A stretch of DNA of 57,924 nt from CAIKHN01 sp964394565 (GCA_964394565.1 CAYMYA010000003.1:1-57924); one strand, 5' to 3'; positions 24,757-33,179 are shown, numbered from the stretch's first letter. The notes: generated by a model from the letters alone, not told the origin. Numbers and translations: made by a program.

Positions 24757-25467
24757 TTACACTTTGAGTGTATCACTATTGATGTTTTTCGCAAACTCCT
24801 GCCAATGTTCTTTTTTGAGTGTGCCGAGCGGTACTGCATCAGAAAGGGAAAATTGGCCGATTGCTGTGCGTTCAAGGGCGGTGAGGTACGCCTTTGTGCC
24901 GAGCGCTTCCCCAAGATCGCGCGCTATCGCCCGAATATAGGTTCCGGAGGTGCATTCAATCGTGACGGGGAGGGAGAAGGGGAACGTGAAGCTTGGGGCT
25001 GTGGATTGCTTGGGATCGATTGCAAATCGTTTCACGGTGACGGCACGGGGAGGGCGCTCGACCTCGATGCCTTTCCGAGCGAGTTCGTATAATTTCTTTC
25101 CACCAATTTTGATTGCGGAATGCATGGGTGGGATTTGCTGCAAATCTCCGGTGAGTGATTGTATGGCATTCGTCATTGCTTCGATCGTGATTTCACCCGG
25201 TGCAGCATCCGAAATTTCACCCTCGGGATCCAGTGTTGTCGAATCTTTCCCAATGAGAATTATTGCGCGGTACGTTTTGTCCATACCGAGGAACGCATTG
25301 AGGTGTTTCGTTGATTCTCGTCCCACGCCAAGAATAAGTAGTCCTGTTGCGAAGGGGTCTAATGTTCCTGCGTGCCCAACGGTGCGTTCACTGGTAATGT
25401 TCCGAATATGATCGACGACATCGTGGCTCGTCATGCCTGCGGGTTTGTTGATGAAGAGGTAGGGCAT
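24757..25467 (-). CDS. truB: tRNA pseudouridine-55 synthase TruB
   Basis: 236 residues. Makes pseudouridine 55 in the T loop. FINKPAGMTSHDVV at the start, catalytic Asp37 in GHAGTLDPFATG, PPMHSAIKIGGKKLYELARKG near 115-135, and GTYIRAIARDLG near 175. Length is on the short side, lacking a long C-terminal extension. ATG 25467 has T at -1. Divergent from adk; the shared 72-base spacer holds three 16-base direct repeats. Confidence 0.95.
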   Translation of the reverse strand: MPYLFINKPAGMTSHDVVDHIRNITSERTVGHAGTLDPFATGLLILGVGRESTKHLNAFLGMDKTYRAIILIGKDSTTLDPEGEISDAAPGEITIEAMTNAIQSLTGDLQQIPPMHSAIKIGGKKLYELARKGIEVERPPRAVTVKRFAIDPKQSTAPSFTFPFSLPVTIECTSGTYIRAIARDLGEALGTKAYLTALERTAIGQFSLSDAVPLGTLKKEHWQEFAKNINSDTLKV

Positions 25468-25475
25468 AACTATTT

Positions 25476-25523
25476 AAACTAAGCTTCACGCAAACTAAGT
25501 TTCGCGTAAACTAAGTTTGGTTG
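25476..25523. repeat. Three tandem 16-base repeats in the truB-adk spacer
   Basis: Units begin AAACTAAG at 25476, 25492 and 25508: AAACTAAGCTTCACGC, AAACTAAGTTTCGCGT, AAACTAAGTTTGGTTG. Exact 16-base register, lying just upstream of the adk -10 box. A tandem operator or a relic of slippage; only the repeat is directly seen. Confidence 0.7.
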
Positions 25524-25524
25524 G

Positions 25525-25530
25525 TAGAAT
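25525..25530 (+). promoter_or_regulatory. -10 box of adk, leaderless
   Basis: TAGAAT, 9 bases before ATG 25540. The tandem repeats occupy the -35 region, where no normal -35 is seen. Confidence 0.5.
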
Positions 25531-25539
25531 GCGTAATGT

Positions 25540-26106
25540 ATGAATTCCCCGATCAAAATTGTACTTTGCGGGCCGCCGGGTTCAGGCAAGGATACTCACG
25601 CTGCGGTACTTTCGGCAACGTTTAGGATTCCGTCCATCTCCATGGGCGGCATGTTGCGTGAGGAAATTGTACGCCAAACTGCGGACGGTGTACGTGCTGC
25701 GACGGCGATGCAAAAGGGGGAGATGGTGCCGCAAGAGATTGTTGATCGGTTGTTAAAACAGAAATTATCGAGCGAAGTGTGTGCAAATGGATACATTCTC
25801 AACGGCTATACCCGCGCAATGCATTCGCTTGAGAAATATTTAGCCATGGATCACCCAACGCACGTCATTCATTTGATTCTTTCTGATGACGACGTTCGTG
25901 ATCGGTTAAAAGTGCGCGGACGGCACGATGATCAATCGCACATCATCGATGCGCGATTAAAACGATATCACGAGGAAGAAGTTCAGGTGGCCGAATATTG
26001 GAAACACGACGAAACTGTGCACTACACAGAGATCTGGACTAATCGCGCGCCGATTGATATCACCAAAGACATCATCGACTTCATGCACGCATCCCTCCAG
26101 GAATAA
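25540..26106 (+). CDS. adk: Adenylate kinase
   Basis: 188 residues, short-LID type. Interconverts ATP+AMP and 2 ADP. P-loop GPPGSGKDT (11-19), MGGMLREE in the AMP-binding region, and the C-terminal RxDD-type GRHDDQSHIIDARLKRY near 130. The conserved D-G-F/Y-P-R signature reads NGYTR (near 89-93), so Asp to Asn and Pro to Thr; the function call is still likely but specificity could be shifted. Transcribed alone from a leaderless-type promoter. Confidence 0.85.
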   Translation: MNSPIKIVLCGPPGSGKDTHAAVLSATFRIPSISMGGMLREEIVRQTADGVRAATAMQKGEMVPQEIVDRLLKQKLSSEVCANGYILNGYTRAMHSLEKYLAMDHPTHVIHLILSDDDVRDRLKVRGRHDDQSHIIDARLKRYHEEEVQVAEYWKHDETVHYTEIWTNRAPIDITKDIIDFMHASLQE

Positions 26107-26130
26107 ACGCAGCATCGCGACCCGGCATGG

Positions 26131-26159
26131 TTGCTTGAAAACGCTTTATCCGGTACACT
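26131..26159 (+). promoter_or_regulatory. Promoter of infB, leaderless
   Basis: -35 TTGCTT (26131-26136), 17-base spacer, -10 TACACT (26154-26159), then 7 bases to ATG 26167. The start codon coincides with the expected transcription start. Confidence 0.6.
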
Positions 26160-26166
26160 CTTGCGC

Positions 26167-28200
26167 ATGAACATCTCAGAACTTGCCCGCCGATTGCGGG
26201 TTTCTACGGAAGAATTGCGATCCAAGCTCCCAGAGCTCGGTTTTGACATTGGTGGGAAAGCCATCAAGATCCCAGATCGCGACGCTGGACGTATCATGAA
26301 CGCGTGGCAGGAGTACAAAAAGCGCCAGTACCTCCAGCAAAAAATGGAGAATCAGAAAGCGCAGCTGTTGCTGAAGGAAAAAGTGAAATCCGGAGATGCT
26401 CCACGCGTACACATTCCGCAAACGCTTACGGTGCGTGAATTTGCAACGGCATTAAACATGCCAGTGGCGAAGGTGATGCAGGAGCTCATGAAGGCCGGAA
26501 TCTTGGCATCGTTGAACGAACGCATCGACTTTGAGACCGCCATGATTGTTGCGGAAGATCTTGGGTTTATTGCGGAGCTTGAGGGCACGATGGACGAAAC
26601 CATCGACGCACACGCTGCAGACCGTATGGCGGAAGTGCGTGAGGAAGACGCAAAACATGCAGAAAGCCAGGCGCCCCGTCCACCGGTTATTGTGGTTATG
26701 GGTCACGTCGACCATGGGAAAACGCTCATTTTGGATACTATTCGTAAAACACGTGTTATTGACACAGAAGCTGGCGGTATTACGCAGCATATTGGCGCGT
26801 ATCAAGTTTCGAAAAACGATAAGCTGCTCACGTTCATCGATACCCCAGGCCACGAAGCCTTTACCGTGATGCGTTCGCGTGGTGCCAAGGTTGCGGATGT
26901 GGCGATTCTCGTTATTGCCGCGGACGACGGCATGCGCCCACAAACCCGCGAAGCGATTGATATTATTAAGGCAGCAAAACTGCCGTTTGTTGTTGCCATC
27001 AACAAGATGGATAAGCCTGGCGCAAATATTGAACATGTGAAGAGTCAGCTTGGAGAACTTGGGCTTACGCCAGAAGATTGGGGTGGTAAAACCATTTGTG
27101 TTCCTGTTTCTGCAAAAACAGGTGAAAACATTGATAAACTTTTGGACATGGTTCTTTTGGTTGCGGAAATGGAAAAAGAACACATTATTGCCACGCCAGA
27201 TCGTCACGCGGTCGGCACGATTATCGAATCTCACGTCGATAAAGGTCAGGGTCCAGTCGCAACGATTATTGTGCAGACAGGCACGTTGCGCACGCAGGAT
27301 GCCCTTTCTGTGCGCGGTGTCTTGTATGGGCGTGTTCGCGCACTGAAATCGTTCGATGGGAAGAATATCAAAGAAGCCCCACCTTCTACCCCTGTTGTTA
27401 TTCTTGGCTTTAAGGAAGCGCCTTCTGTCGGGGATATTCTGGAAGTTCCGGAACATATTGATGAATTAGAAACACTTAAGTCCCAGCCAACCAAAAAGAC
27501 GGGCGTTGGGCAGGTGACCGTGAAGGCGACAGGGCAAACAGAAGATGAAGCGAAAGAAAACGGAAATAAAGCCATGTTGAACGTGGTCGTGAAGGCCGAT
27601 GTGCTTGGTTCGCTCGAAGCAATTATCGGCATGCTTGAAAAAGTGGATAATCCATACGTTGGTATCGCGATTGTGGGGAAGGGGCTTGGCAATGTGACGG
27701 ATGCAGAAGTGTTGCGTGCGGAAGCATCGAAAGCACTGGTTCTTGCGTTTAACGTGAAGCTCACACCAGCGGCAAACGAATTGGCGCGCGATAAACATGT
27801 TGAGGTTGAGGAATATTCCGTCATCTATAAATTGTTCGAAAATACCGTTGAGCGCTTGAAGAAATTGATTCCTTCAGAAAAGATTTATATAGATCTCGGT
27901 ACCGCGGAAGTGCTCGCGATATTCAAGAAGACGGATAAAGGCCACATTATTGGCGCGAAGGTGAAGAAAGGAAAACTGTTACCTGGCGCCACCATCCGTG
28001 TGCTCCGCGGTGGACAAGTCATGGGTGAAGGAAGGATTGATGCGTTGCAAAGTGGAAAATCTGCCGTAAAAGATGTGCTTGCGGGGCAGGATTGTGGGCT
28101 TTCGTTTGTGGGCAAGACAAAAATTGAAATCGGAGATATCCTTGAGGCCTACACCGAAGAATTACATGCTCGAACCCTTAGTGTAGAGGGCTCACGATAA
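26167..28200 (+). CDS. infB: Translation initiation factor IF-2
   Basis: 677 residues. GTPase that brings fMet-tRNA to the 30S and joins subunits. A short N-terminal region (MNISELARRLRVSTEELRSK, then VREFATALNMPVAKVMQELMKAG), without the long low-complexity stretch of enterobacteria; then the G domain with GHVDHGKT (near 179), DTPGHE, NKMDK and SAKTG; then the beta-barrel, linker and C2 domain. ATG 26167 is chosen since an earlier ATG at 26131 lies in the promoter. C at -1, an exception to the local T rule. trxA follows after 7 bases. Confidence 0.96.
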   Translation: MNISELARRLRVSTEELRSKLPELGFDIGGKAIKIPDRDAGRIMNAWQEYKKRQYLQQKMENQKAQLLLKEKVKSGDAPRVHIPQTLTVREFATALNMPVAKVMQELMKAGILASLNERIDFETAMIVAEDLGFIAELEGTMDETIDAHAADRMAEVREEDAKHAESQAPRPPVIVVMGHVDHGKTLILDTIRKTRVIDTEAGGITQHIGAYQVSKNDKLLTFIDTPGHEAFTVMRSRGAKVADVAILVIAADDGMRPQTREAIDIIKAAKLPFVVAINKMDKPGANIEHVKSQLGELGLTPEDWGGKTICVPVSAKTGENIDKLLDMVLLVAEMEKEHIIATPDRHAVGTIIESHVDKGQGPVATIIVQTGTLRTQDALSVRGVLYGRVRALKSFDGKNIKEAPPSTPVVILGFKEAPSVGDILEVPEHIDELETLKSQPTKKTGVGQVTVKATGQTEDEAKENGNKAMLNVVVKADVLGSLEAIIGMLEKVDNPYVGIAIVGKGLGNVTDAEVLRAEASKALVLAFNVKLTPAANELARDKHVEVEEYSVIYKLFENTVERLKKLIPSEKIYIDLGTAEVLAIFKKTDKGHIIGAKVKKGKLLPGATIRVLRGGQVMGEGRIDALQSGKSAVKDVLAGQDCGLSFVGKTKIEIGDILEAYTEELHARTLSVEGSR

Positions 28201-28207
28201 TCATTTT

Positions 28208-28519
28208 ATGCAAGAACTGAATTCCGCAACGTTCGACGCCGTCGTGCTGCAATCGTCATCGCCTGTACTCATTGATTTCTGGGCGCCGTGGTGCGAGCCA
28301 TGTAAAATGATGGCGCCAGTGATTGAAGCGTATGGGAATGAACACCCGGAGGTTCTCGTCGTGAAGGTGAATGTTGACGAAGCACCAGATTTAGCGCAGC
28401 GGTACAACGTTCTCTCCATTCCAACATTTATGGTGATGAAAGGCGGTGGCGTGGTAGAACAATTTGCTGGCGCTATGACGAAGGAAACATTAGCAGAGCG
28501 TGTTGCACGGCATTTGTAA
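28208..28519 (+). CDS. trxA: Thioredoxin
   Basis: 103 residues, complete thioredoxin fold. Active site WCEPC (28-32) instead of the usual WCGPC; VLIDFWAPW before it and the cis-Pro loop SIPTFMVMKGG after it are normal. It reduces disulfides and is recharged by TrxB, whose gene (28597) follows after the terminator. Probably co-transcribed with infB. Confidence 0.94.
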   Translation: MQELNSATFDAVVLQSSSPVLIDFWAPWCEPCKMMAPVIEAYGNEHPEVLVVKVNVDEAPDLAQRYNVLSIPTFMVMKGGGVVEQFAGAMTKETLAERVARHL

Positions 28520-28530
28520 ACGCATAGAGC

Positions 28531-28556
28531 AAAAAACTCGGGAAACCGAGTTTTTT
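28531..28556 (+). terminator. infB-trxA terminator
   Basis: AAAAAACTCGG, loop GAAA, CCGAGTTTTTT. Perfect rho-independent terminator 11 bases after trxA. Confidence 0.92.
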
Positions 28557-28581
28557 GCTTTTCAAGACGCGCTGCGAGTGA

Positions 28582-28587
28582 TAAACT
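28582..28587 (+). promoter_or_regulatory. -10 box of trxB, leaderless
   Basis: TAAACT, 9 bases before ATG 28597. Confidence 0.4.
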
Positions 28588-28596
28588 TGCCGTACT

Positions 28597-29523
28597 ATGG
28601 ACATGCGAAATGTGGTGATTATTGGTTCCGGCCCAGCGGGTTATACGGCGGCAATTTATGCGGCGCGTGCGAATTTATCGCCCGTGCTTCTTGCGGGCAT
28701 GCAACCGGGCGGGCAATTGACGCTGACATCGGATGTTGAGAACTGGCCGGGCGAGCCAGAAGGAATTCTCGGGAAGGAACTCATGGAAAATCTGAAAAAA
28801 CAGGCGGAGAGATTTGGGACGGAAATGGTGCAGGATATTGTGACGGAAATTGTGGGAACGCAATCCCCATTTACGGTGAAAACTACAACGCAATCGATTG
28901 AAACACGAGCTGTGATCCTTGCTACGGGCGCTTCCGCGATGTGGCTCGGTGTTCCTGGGGAAGAGCAATTGCAAGGTAAGGGCGTTTCCGCGTGTGCAAC
29001 ATGTGATGGATTTTTCTTTCGTGAGAAAGATATCGTAGTGGTTGGAGGAGGTGATACCGCAATGGAAGAAGCAACATACCTTACACGCTTCGCGAAGCAC
29101 GTGACCGTGATTCATCGTCGCGAGGAATTTCGTGCATCAAAAATCATGATTGAAAAAGCGAAGAACAACCCGAAGATTGAATTCCTGATGAACTCGGTGG
29201 TTGAGGAAATCGTTGGTGAAGATCACGTGACGGGCGTGCGAACACGAAATGTCGTAACGAATGAAGAAAGCATGCTTCCGTGTGACGGCGTGTTTATGGC
29301 AATCGGGCATAAGCCGAATACAGAGTTCGTGAAGAATCTCATCACATTAGATGAAAAAGGATATATTGTAACAGAAGAAAAAACGACTGCAACGAATATT
29401 CCGGGCATTTTTGCGTGCGGCGATGTGATGGATCACGTCTATCGCCAGGCGGTTACTGCTGCAGGTACTGGGTGTATGGCGGCGTTAGATGCGGAACGTT
29501 GGCTTGAAGCCCAGCCCGTATAA
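28597..29523 (+). CDS. trxB: Thioredoxin reductase
   Basis: 308 residues. FAD/NADPH flavoenzyme that reduces thioredoxin. FAD-binding GSGPAGYTAAIYAARA near 10-25, redox pair CATC (133-136), NADPH-binding VVGGGDTAMEEATYLTRF near 150-167 and FAD-binding ACGDVMD near 276. Standard low-molecular-weight type. Together with trxA it makes a complete thiol system; the two are neighbours but separately transcribed. Confidence 0.96.
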   Translation: MDMRNVVIIGSGPAGYTAAIYAARANLSPVLLAGMQPGGQLTLTSDVENWPGEPEGILGKELMENLKKQAERFGTEMVQDIVTEIVGTQSPFTVKTTTQSIETRAVILATGASAMWLGVPGEEQLQGKGVSACATCDGFFFREKDIVVVGGGDTAMEEATYLTRFAKHVTVIHRREEFRASKIMIEKAKNNPKIEFLMNSVVEEIVGEDHVTGVRTRNVVTNEESMLPCDGVFMAIGHKPNTEFVKNLITLDEKGYIVTEEKTTATNIPGIFACGDVMDHVYRQAVTAAGTGCMAALDAERWLEAQPV

Positions 29524-29548
29524 TGTGGTTGCATTTGTATTCTGTGCG

Positions 29549-30751
29549 CTAATCAGTGAAGTATTTTCTTCCTTCGAGATTATCGGGGAGATAATTTTGC
29601 TCTGCGTCTTCCGAATGTTTGAAGTTCGGAGTGTATTTGTACCCCTTTCCGTACCCGAGGTTTTTCATGAGTGCTGTTGGCGCGTTGCGTAGATGGATTG
29701 GAACGGGACAATTTGGGCGTTCAAGAATGTCTTTTTGCACTGCATCCCACGCGGTATAGAGCGCATTTGATTTTGGTGCCTTTGCGCAGTACACCACGCA
29801 TTGCGCAATGTTGACTGAGCATTCTGGCATACCAATCTGACTTGCGGCGTCGTGTGCCGCAATAGCCTGTACCAGCGCATTCGGATCCGCGAGGCCAATG
29901 TCTTCACTTGCAAAACGGATGAGTCGACGCGTGATGTAGCGCGGATCTTCACCAGCTAAGAGCATTCTGCCCATCCAGTACAGCGCCGCATTCGCATCGT
30001 TTCCACGCATCGATTTGTGCAGCGCAGAAATAGTGTTGTAATGCTCCTCTCCGGTTTTATCGTATTGCAGGTGACTTTTCGCAAGCGCAGTTTTGATGAG
30101 ATTCGCAGAAATCGGCGATCCATTCGATGTTTTCACCGCGAGATCGAGCGTATTCAACGCCGTACGTGCGTCGCCGCTGGAAAAGTTCGCGAGCATGGCA
30201 ATGGCATCGTCATCAATTGTGATATGGTCTTTGCCGAGTCCGCGTTGTTCGTCGTGCAATGCACGGTTGAGAATGTTGACAATGGATTCGGGTTCCAGTT
30301 GGTTGAGGACAATGACGCGCGATCGTGAAAGGAGCGCACCGTTCACGGCGAATGATGGATTTTCCGTGGTCGCGCCAATGAGCGTAATGGTTCCGTTTTC
30401 CACGGAGGGGAGAAAGGCGTCCTGCTGTGCTTTGTTAAATCGATGAATCTCGTCGACGAATAAAATCGTTTTCCGTTTGTAAAATTTTCTGTCGGTTTCT
30501 GCCTGATCAATAATCGTTCGCACATCTTTCACGCTGCCGCCTACGGCAGAGAAGGGGACGAATCGCGCTTTGGTCATGGTGGCAATAATACGTGCGAGCG
30601 TCGTCTTACCGGTTCCCGGTGGACCCCACAGCATGAGGGACGGCACGTCGTCGTTGGTGATGAGGGTATACAGCGGCGAGCCCGGCCCAACGCTATCTTG
30701 TTGCCCCTCAAATTCCTCTAACGTTTTTGGCCGCATCCGCTCCGCAAGCGG
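29549..30751 (-). CDS. rarA: Replication-associated recombination ATPase RarA (N-terminus lost in gap)
   Basis: About 400 residues are visible, read from PLAERMRPKTLEEFEGQ to the stop. AAA+ clamp-loader-like ATPase acting at stalled forks: Walker A GPPGTGKTT, Walker B LFVDEIHRF, sensor ATTENPSF, then the MgsA C-terminal domain with GNDANAALYWMGRML and DPNALVQAI. The family normally has only some 10-20 residues before PLAERMRP, so just the first few codons and the promoter fall in the N run. Partial because of the assembly, not a pseudogene by what is visible. Confidence 0.93.
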   Translation of the reverse strand, partial: PLAERMRPKTLEEFEGQQDSVGPGSPLYTLITNDDVPSLMLWGPPGTGKTTLARIIATMTKARFVPFSAVGGSVKDVRTIIDQAETDRKFYKRKTILFVDEIHRFNKAQQDAFLPSVENGTITLIGATTENPSFAVNGALLSRSRVIVLNQLEPESIVNILNRALHDEQRGLGKDHITIDDDAIAMLANFSSGDARTALNTLDLAVKTSNGSPISANLIKTALAKSHLQYDKTGEEHYNTISALHKSMRGNDANAALYWMGRMLLAGEDPRYITRRLIRFASEDIGLADPNALVQAIAAHDAASQIGMPECSVNIAQCVVYCAKAPKSNALYTAWDAVQKDILERPNCPVPIHLRNAPTALMKNLGYGKGYKYTPNFKHSEDAEQNYLPDNLEGRKYFTD

Positions 30752-30851
30752 NNNNNNNNNNNNNNNNNNNNNNNNNNNNNNNNNNNNNNNNNNNNNNNNN
30801 NNNNNNNNNNNNNNNNNNNNNNNNNNNNNNNNNNNNNNNNNNNNNNNNNNN
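30752..30851. other. Assembly gap of 100 N
   Basis: Exactly 100 N, a typical scaffolding placeholder; the true distance is unknown. It removes the start of rarA and the end of whatever lies left of the GC-rich hairpin at 30852. Confidence 0.98.
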
Positions 30852-30881
30852 GCCGCCGGCTCTCGTGGAGAGACCGACGGC
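30852..30881 (-). terminator. GC-rich hairpin ending GC-rich unit 4
   Basis: Minus strand GCCGTCGG..CTC, short loop, GAG..CCGGCGGC: about 11 pairs with one G-T. It lies 27 bases after the stop at 30909 and at the contig edge; strong GC palindromes often break assemblies there. Confidence 0.55.
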
Positions 30882-30908
30882 ATCGCGGCGTGCGTCGTGC
30901 CTTGCGCC

Positions 30909-31691
30909 CTACTCGAACTTGATGCCATCCCGGCGGAGCGTGGCCATGAGGCGAAGCGTTCCGACCGAGATGATGCTATCGGGGCACTCCGCGGCCTCCC
31001 ACCAGCGGAGGACCCGACCCTGCGTGAGTGCCTCGAGCTTGTCGCTGGGCGCGAAGATTCCATCGCGGAGCCTGGGGCGATCCTTTCGCCAATCGGACTC
31101 GTGCAGATCGAAGCAGTTCTTGTTGAATTGAATACCGAACTGGTAGCCCCCGGGGTTCGGTTCGCCGGGGAGCGGGCGAGTGTCGATGATGTGCGTTGCA
31201 CCGTAGGACGGCCCGCCCACGAGGGGGAAGGGCTTGCCGACGATGGTCGCACCGGTGCCGAATTCTTCGACAAACTCCACCATGGCGTGTGAACCTGCCG
31301 CGACGCCGGGCGGCTTGTAGCCGCGAACGAATCCGTCGATCGGGCGCCCGACGAGGTATCGGAACTGCATCGTGGTCAGCACCCACAGCACGCCATCGAT
31401 GATGGCGAAGGGCACCATGGCGACGCCACCACCTCCGAACTCCGTGAAGCACCAGCCGTCGTAGGCGAAGTTGCCGTCATCGACGATGCCGTAGCTCCAG
31501 CCGATAGGCGGGCGGCCGGGAACATCGAGGAAGGCCACCATGTGCTTCCCGACGGGGACCCTCACTCCGTCGATGATGAAGCACCAGGTGGACGGGGAGT
31601 CTTCTGGGAGATCCGGCAGGCGCTGGTGCTTGGCGAGAATGGCGGTGATGTCGCCGGGGGGAGCGGCAGGGATCGTGGGGTCAGTGGACAT
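30909..31691 (-). CDS. Protein of unknown function, weak Nudix resemblance (GC-rich unit 4)
   Basis: 260 residues, soluble, Gly/Pro/Trp-rich and probably beta-rich. The stretch PPGVAAGSHAMVEFVEEFGT (about 129-148) resembles the end of a Nudix box (A..REL.EE.G), but the Arg is Val and the spacing is loose, so a pyrophosphatase role is only a guess. ATG 31691 is chosen: GGAG lies 5 bases upstream and the following composition is uniformly GC-rich; the longer frame to 32057 runs into the methylase gene. Codon use unlike the neighbours. Own promoter at 31765-31792. Confidence 0.6.
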   Translation of the reverse strand: MSTDPTIPAAPPGDITAILAKHQRLPDLPEDSPSTWCFIIDGVRVPVGKHMVAFLDVPGRPPIGWSYGIVDDGNFAYDGWCFTEFGGGGVAMVPFAIIDGVLWVLTTMQFRYLVGRPIDGFVRGYKPPGVAAGSHAMVEFVEEFGTGATIVGKPFPLVGGPSYGATHIIDTRPLPGEPNPGGYQFGIQFNKNCFDLHESDWRKDRPRLRDGIFAPSDKLEALTQGRVLRWWEAAECPDSIISVGTLRLMATLRRDGIKFE

Positions 31692-31764
31692 GAGAGCTCC
31701 GTGGTGCTCGGGTGTCCGGATTGGACGGTGCAAGTGAACATGAAATTTGAGGTTCGAGCAAGAA

Positions 31765-31792
31765 ACTATAACGCTTTCCTTAATTTTGCCAC
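31765..31792 (-). promoter_or_regulatory. Promoter of GC-rich unit 4, over the rsmB-like stop codon
   Basis: Minus strand: -35 GTGGCA (31787-31792, weak), 16-base spacer, -10 TATAGT (31765-31770). The -10 includes the TAG stop of the upstream methylase gene. CGTTATAGT is shared with the promoter of unit 1. Confidence 0.5.
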
Positions 31793-32668
31793 GAAAAAGC
31801 CTTCGTACTGCTTTGTGGGGAGGAGGGTGATGGATTTTGTGGGTTTGTGGGTGATGCCTGGGAATGGGAGGGTAATGGTTTCTGGGGTCATGGTGGGGAA
31901 ATCTGTCAGGAGCCAGGTGATCATGTCCTCGTTTTCTTCTGGTGCCAGCGTGCATGTTGAGTACACGAGTGTTCCGCCGGGATTGAGCATGGCGACGGCA
32001 GAGCGGAGCAGACGGCGCTGAAGCTTTGCGTGTGCGATGATGTTTTTTTCGCTCCAAAAACTGTACGAACGCGGATCTGTTGGGTTCATCCGGCCTTCGG
32101 CAGAGCAGGGGACGTCGGCAAGAATCATGTCGAAATGTTCCGGTAACTCATGGTGAAGCACGGTGGAATCGGTGCATCGCACGTCGACTATGGCGCCTTG
32201 AATGTGAACGGTGTTTCGCAGTTTCTCCACACGCACCGAATTTTCTTCGCATGCCATGAGCGTCCCACGATTTTCCATGAGCGCGGCGATTTGTGACGTT
32301 TTGCTCCCAGGCGCAGCGCAAAGGTCGAGCACCGTCATTCCTGGTTTCGGATCGAGGACAAGCGGCGGCAACATCGAGGTCAACCCTTGGAGATATATTT
32401 TTCCGGTTGACGCCAATTGGTGTTCAAGCAGCTGGCGGTCAGTGCAGTTTTTGATGGTAAAGGCGTGGGGGATGTTTTTCACACGTTCAAACTGGATCGC
32501 GTCGTCGCGAAATACCTGCATGACGGCGTCATCCGTCGTTTTCAGCGTATTCACGCGCAGCGTCGGTAATCTCGGTACCGAACAATCCGCAATCATGCGG
32601 CGAACAGCGCTCTCTCCGAATTGTTTGGTAAGCCGATCACACAGCGGCTTTGGGAGTTGTGGAGGCAT
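31766..32668 (-). CDS. rRNA/tRNA cytosine-C5 methyltransferase, RsmB/NOL1-Sun family
   Basis: 300 residues. SAM-dependent m5C methylase of RNA. Core motifs: LDLCAAPGSKTSQIAALM (SAM site, near 120), ADVPCSAEGRM with one active Cys, and YSTCTLAPEENE with the catalytic Cys. No NusB-like N-terminal domain as in full RsmB and no long C-terminal part as in RsmF, so the exact target is open. ATG 32668 lies 4 bases after the SET-protein stop, so they are one operon. C at -1 (exception). A TATAAC upstream is coding sequence of the SET gene, not a promoter. Confidence 0.9.
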   Translation of the reverse strand: MPPQLPKPLCDRLTKQFGESAVRRMIADCSVPRLPTLRVNTLKTTDDAVMQVFRDDAIQFERVKNIPHAFTIKNCTDRQLLEHQLASTGKIYLQGLTSMLPPLVLDPKPGMTVLDLCAAPGSKTSQIAALMENRGTLMACEENSVRVEKLRNTVHIQGAIVDVRCTDSTVLHHELPEHFDMILADVPCSAEGRMNPTDPRSYSFWSEKNIIAHAKLQRRLLRSAVAMLNPGGTLVYSTCTLAPEENEDMITWLLTDFPTMTPETITLPFPGITHKPTKSITLLPTKQYEGFFVAKLRKAL

Positions 32669-32672
32669 GCCG

Positions 32673-33179
32673 TTATATTTTGGACTTGAGGTATGGGGAA
32701 AAATAGGGGAGGAGGCGGTCTTGAATAGCGGTTTCCTTCCAATCATCCGGCGTAATTGCCATTCGGCATGTCGCGGTGCCGCATCGGCACGCAAAAGCGC
32801 CAAACAGTGATTCGCAGCATGCGTAGTCGAGCGTAATTTCTTCGCCAGCAACAATATCTCGCATCGCCACAAGCTCCACTTGGCTCCGAAAACCTACGTT
32901 TGGTTCACACGAATGATTCACGACCCCGTCCTTCTCAAGTTCTTCGTGCGTGGTTGGTACGAGAAAGAAATCGTCGCTAATTTGAATGTCCACGTGCTCG
33001 CAGATACTCCAGTACTCGAGAATATCCTCCTTTGGCACAACGATTCCGCCATAAACCAGAACGACTTCGCCTTTTGCGATATCCGCATTTGCTCTCACGC
33101 CGAGGCCGTGAATGGGGGAGTTGAAAGAATCGGTTTTTGTATTTCTCCAGCGGTGCGGCCAGCGGGCGTGTAAATCCAT
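32673..33179 (-). CDS. SET-domain protein (putative protein lysine methyltransferase)
   Basis: 168 residues, a compact SET domain plus post-SET: SPIHGLGVRANADIAKGEVV (21-40), NHSCEPN (88-94, pseudoknot motif), GEEITLDYA (112-120, catalytic Tyr) and the CRCGTATC post-SET zinc-type Cys cluster (131-138). SET enzymes methylate Lys side chains with SAM; the bacterial substrate here is unknown, with ribosomal or DNA-binding proteins as candidates. Operon with the RNA methylase downstream. ATG 33179 lies 9 bases behind a TATCCT box; a TTG at 33218 is less likely. Confidence 0.88.
   Translation of the reverse strand: MDLHARWPHRWRNTKTDSFNSPIHGLGVRANADIAKGEVVLVYGGIVVPKEDILEYWSICEHVDIQISDDFFLVPTTHEELEKDGVVNHSCEPNVGFRSQVELVAMRDIVAGEEITLDYACCESLFGAFACRCGTATCRMAITPDDWKETAIQDRLLPYFSPYLKSKI

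Noticed and set aside
26452..27456. Long antisense frames opposite infB, leuS (35610-36572, 36792-37649) and fusA (45272-46066)
   Set aside because: All lie inside unmistakable conserved genes and have no start signals of either grammar.
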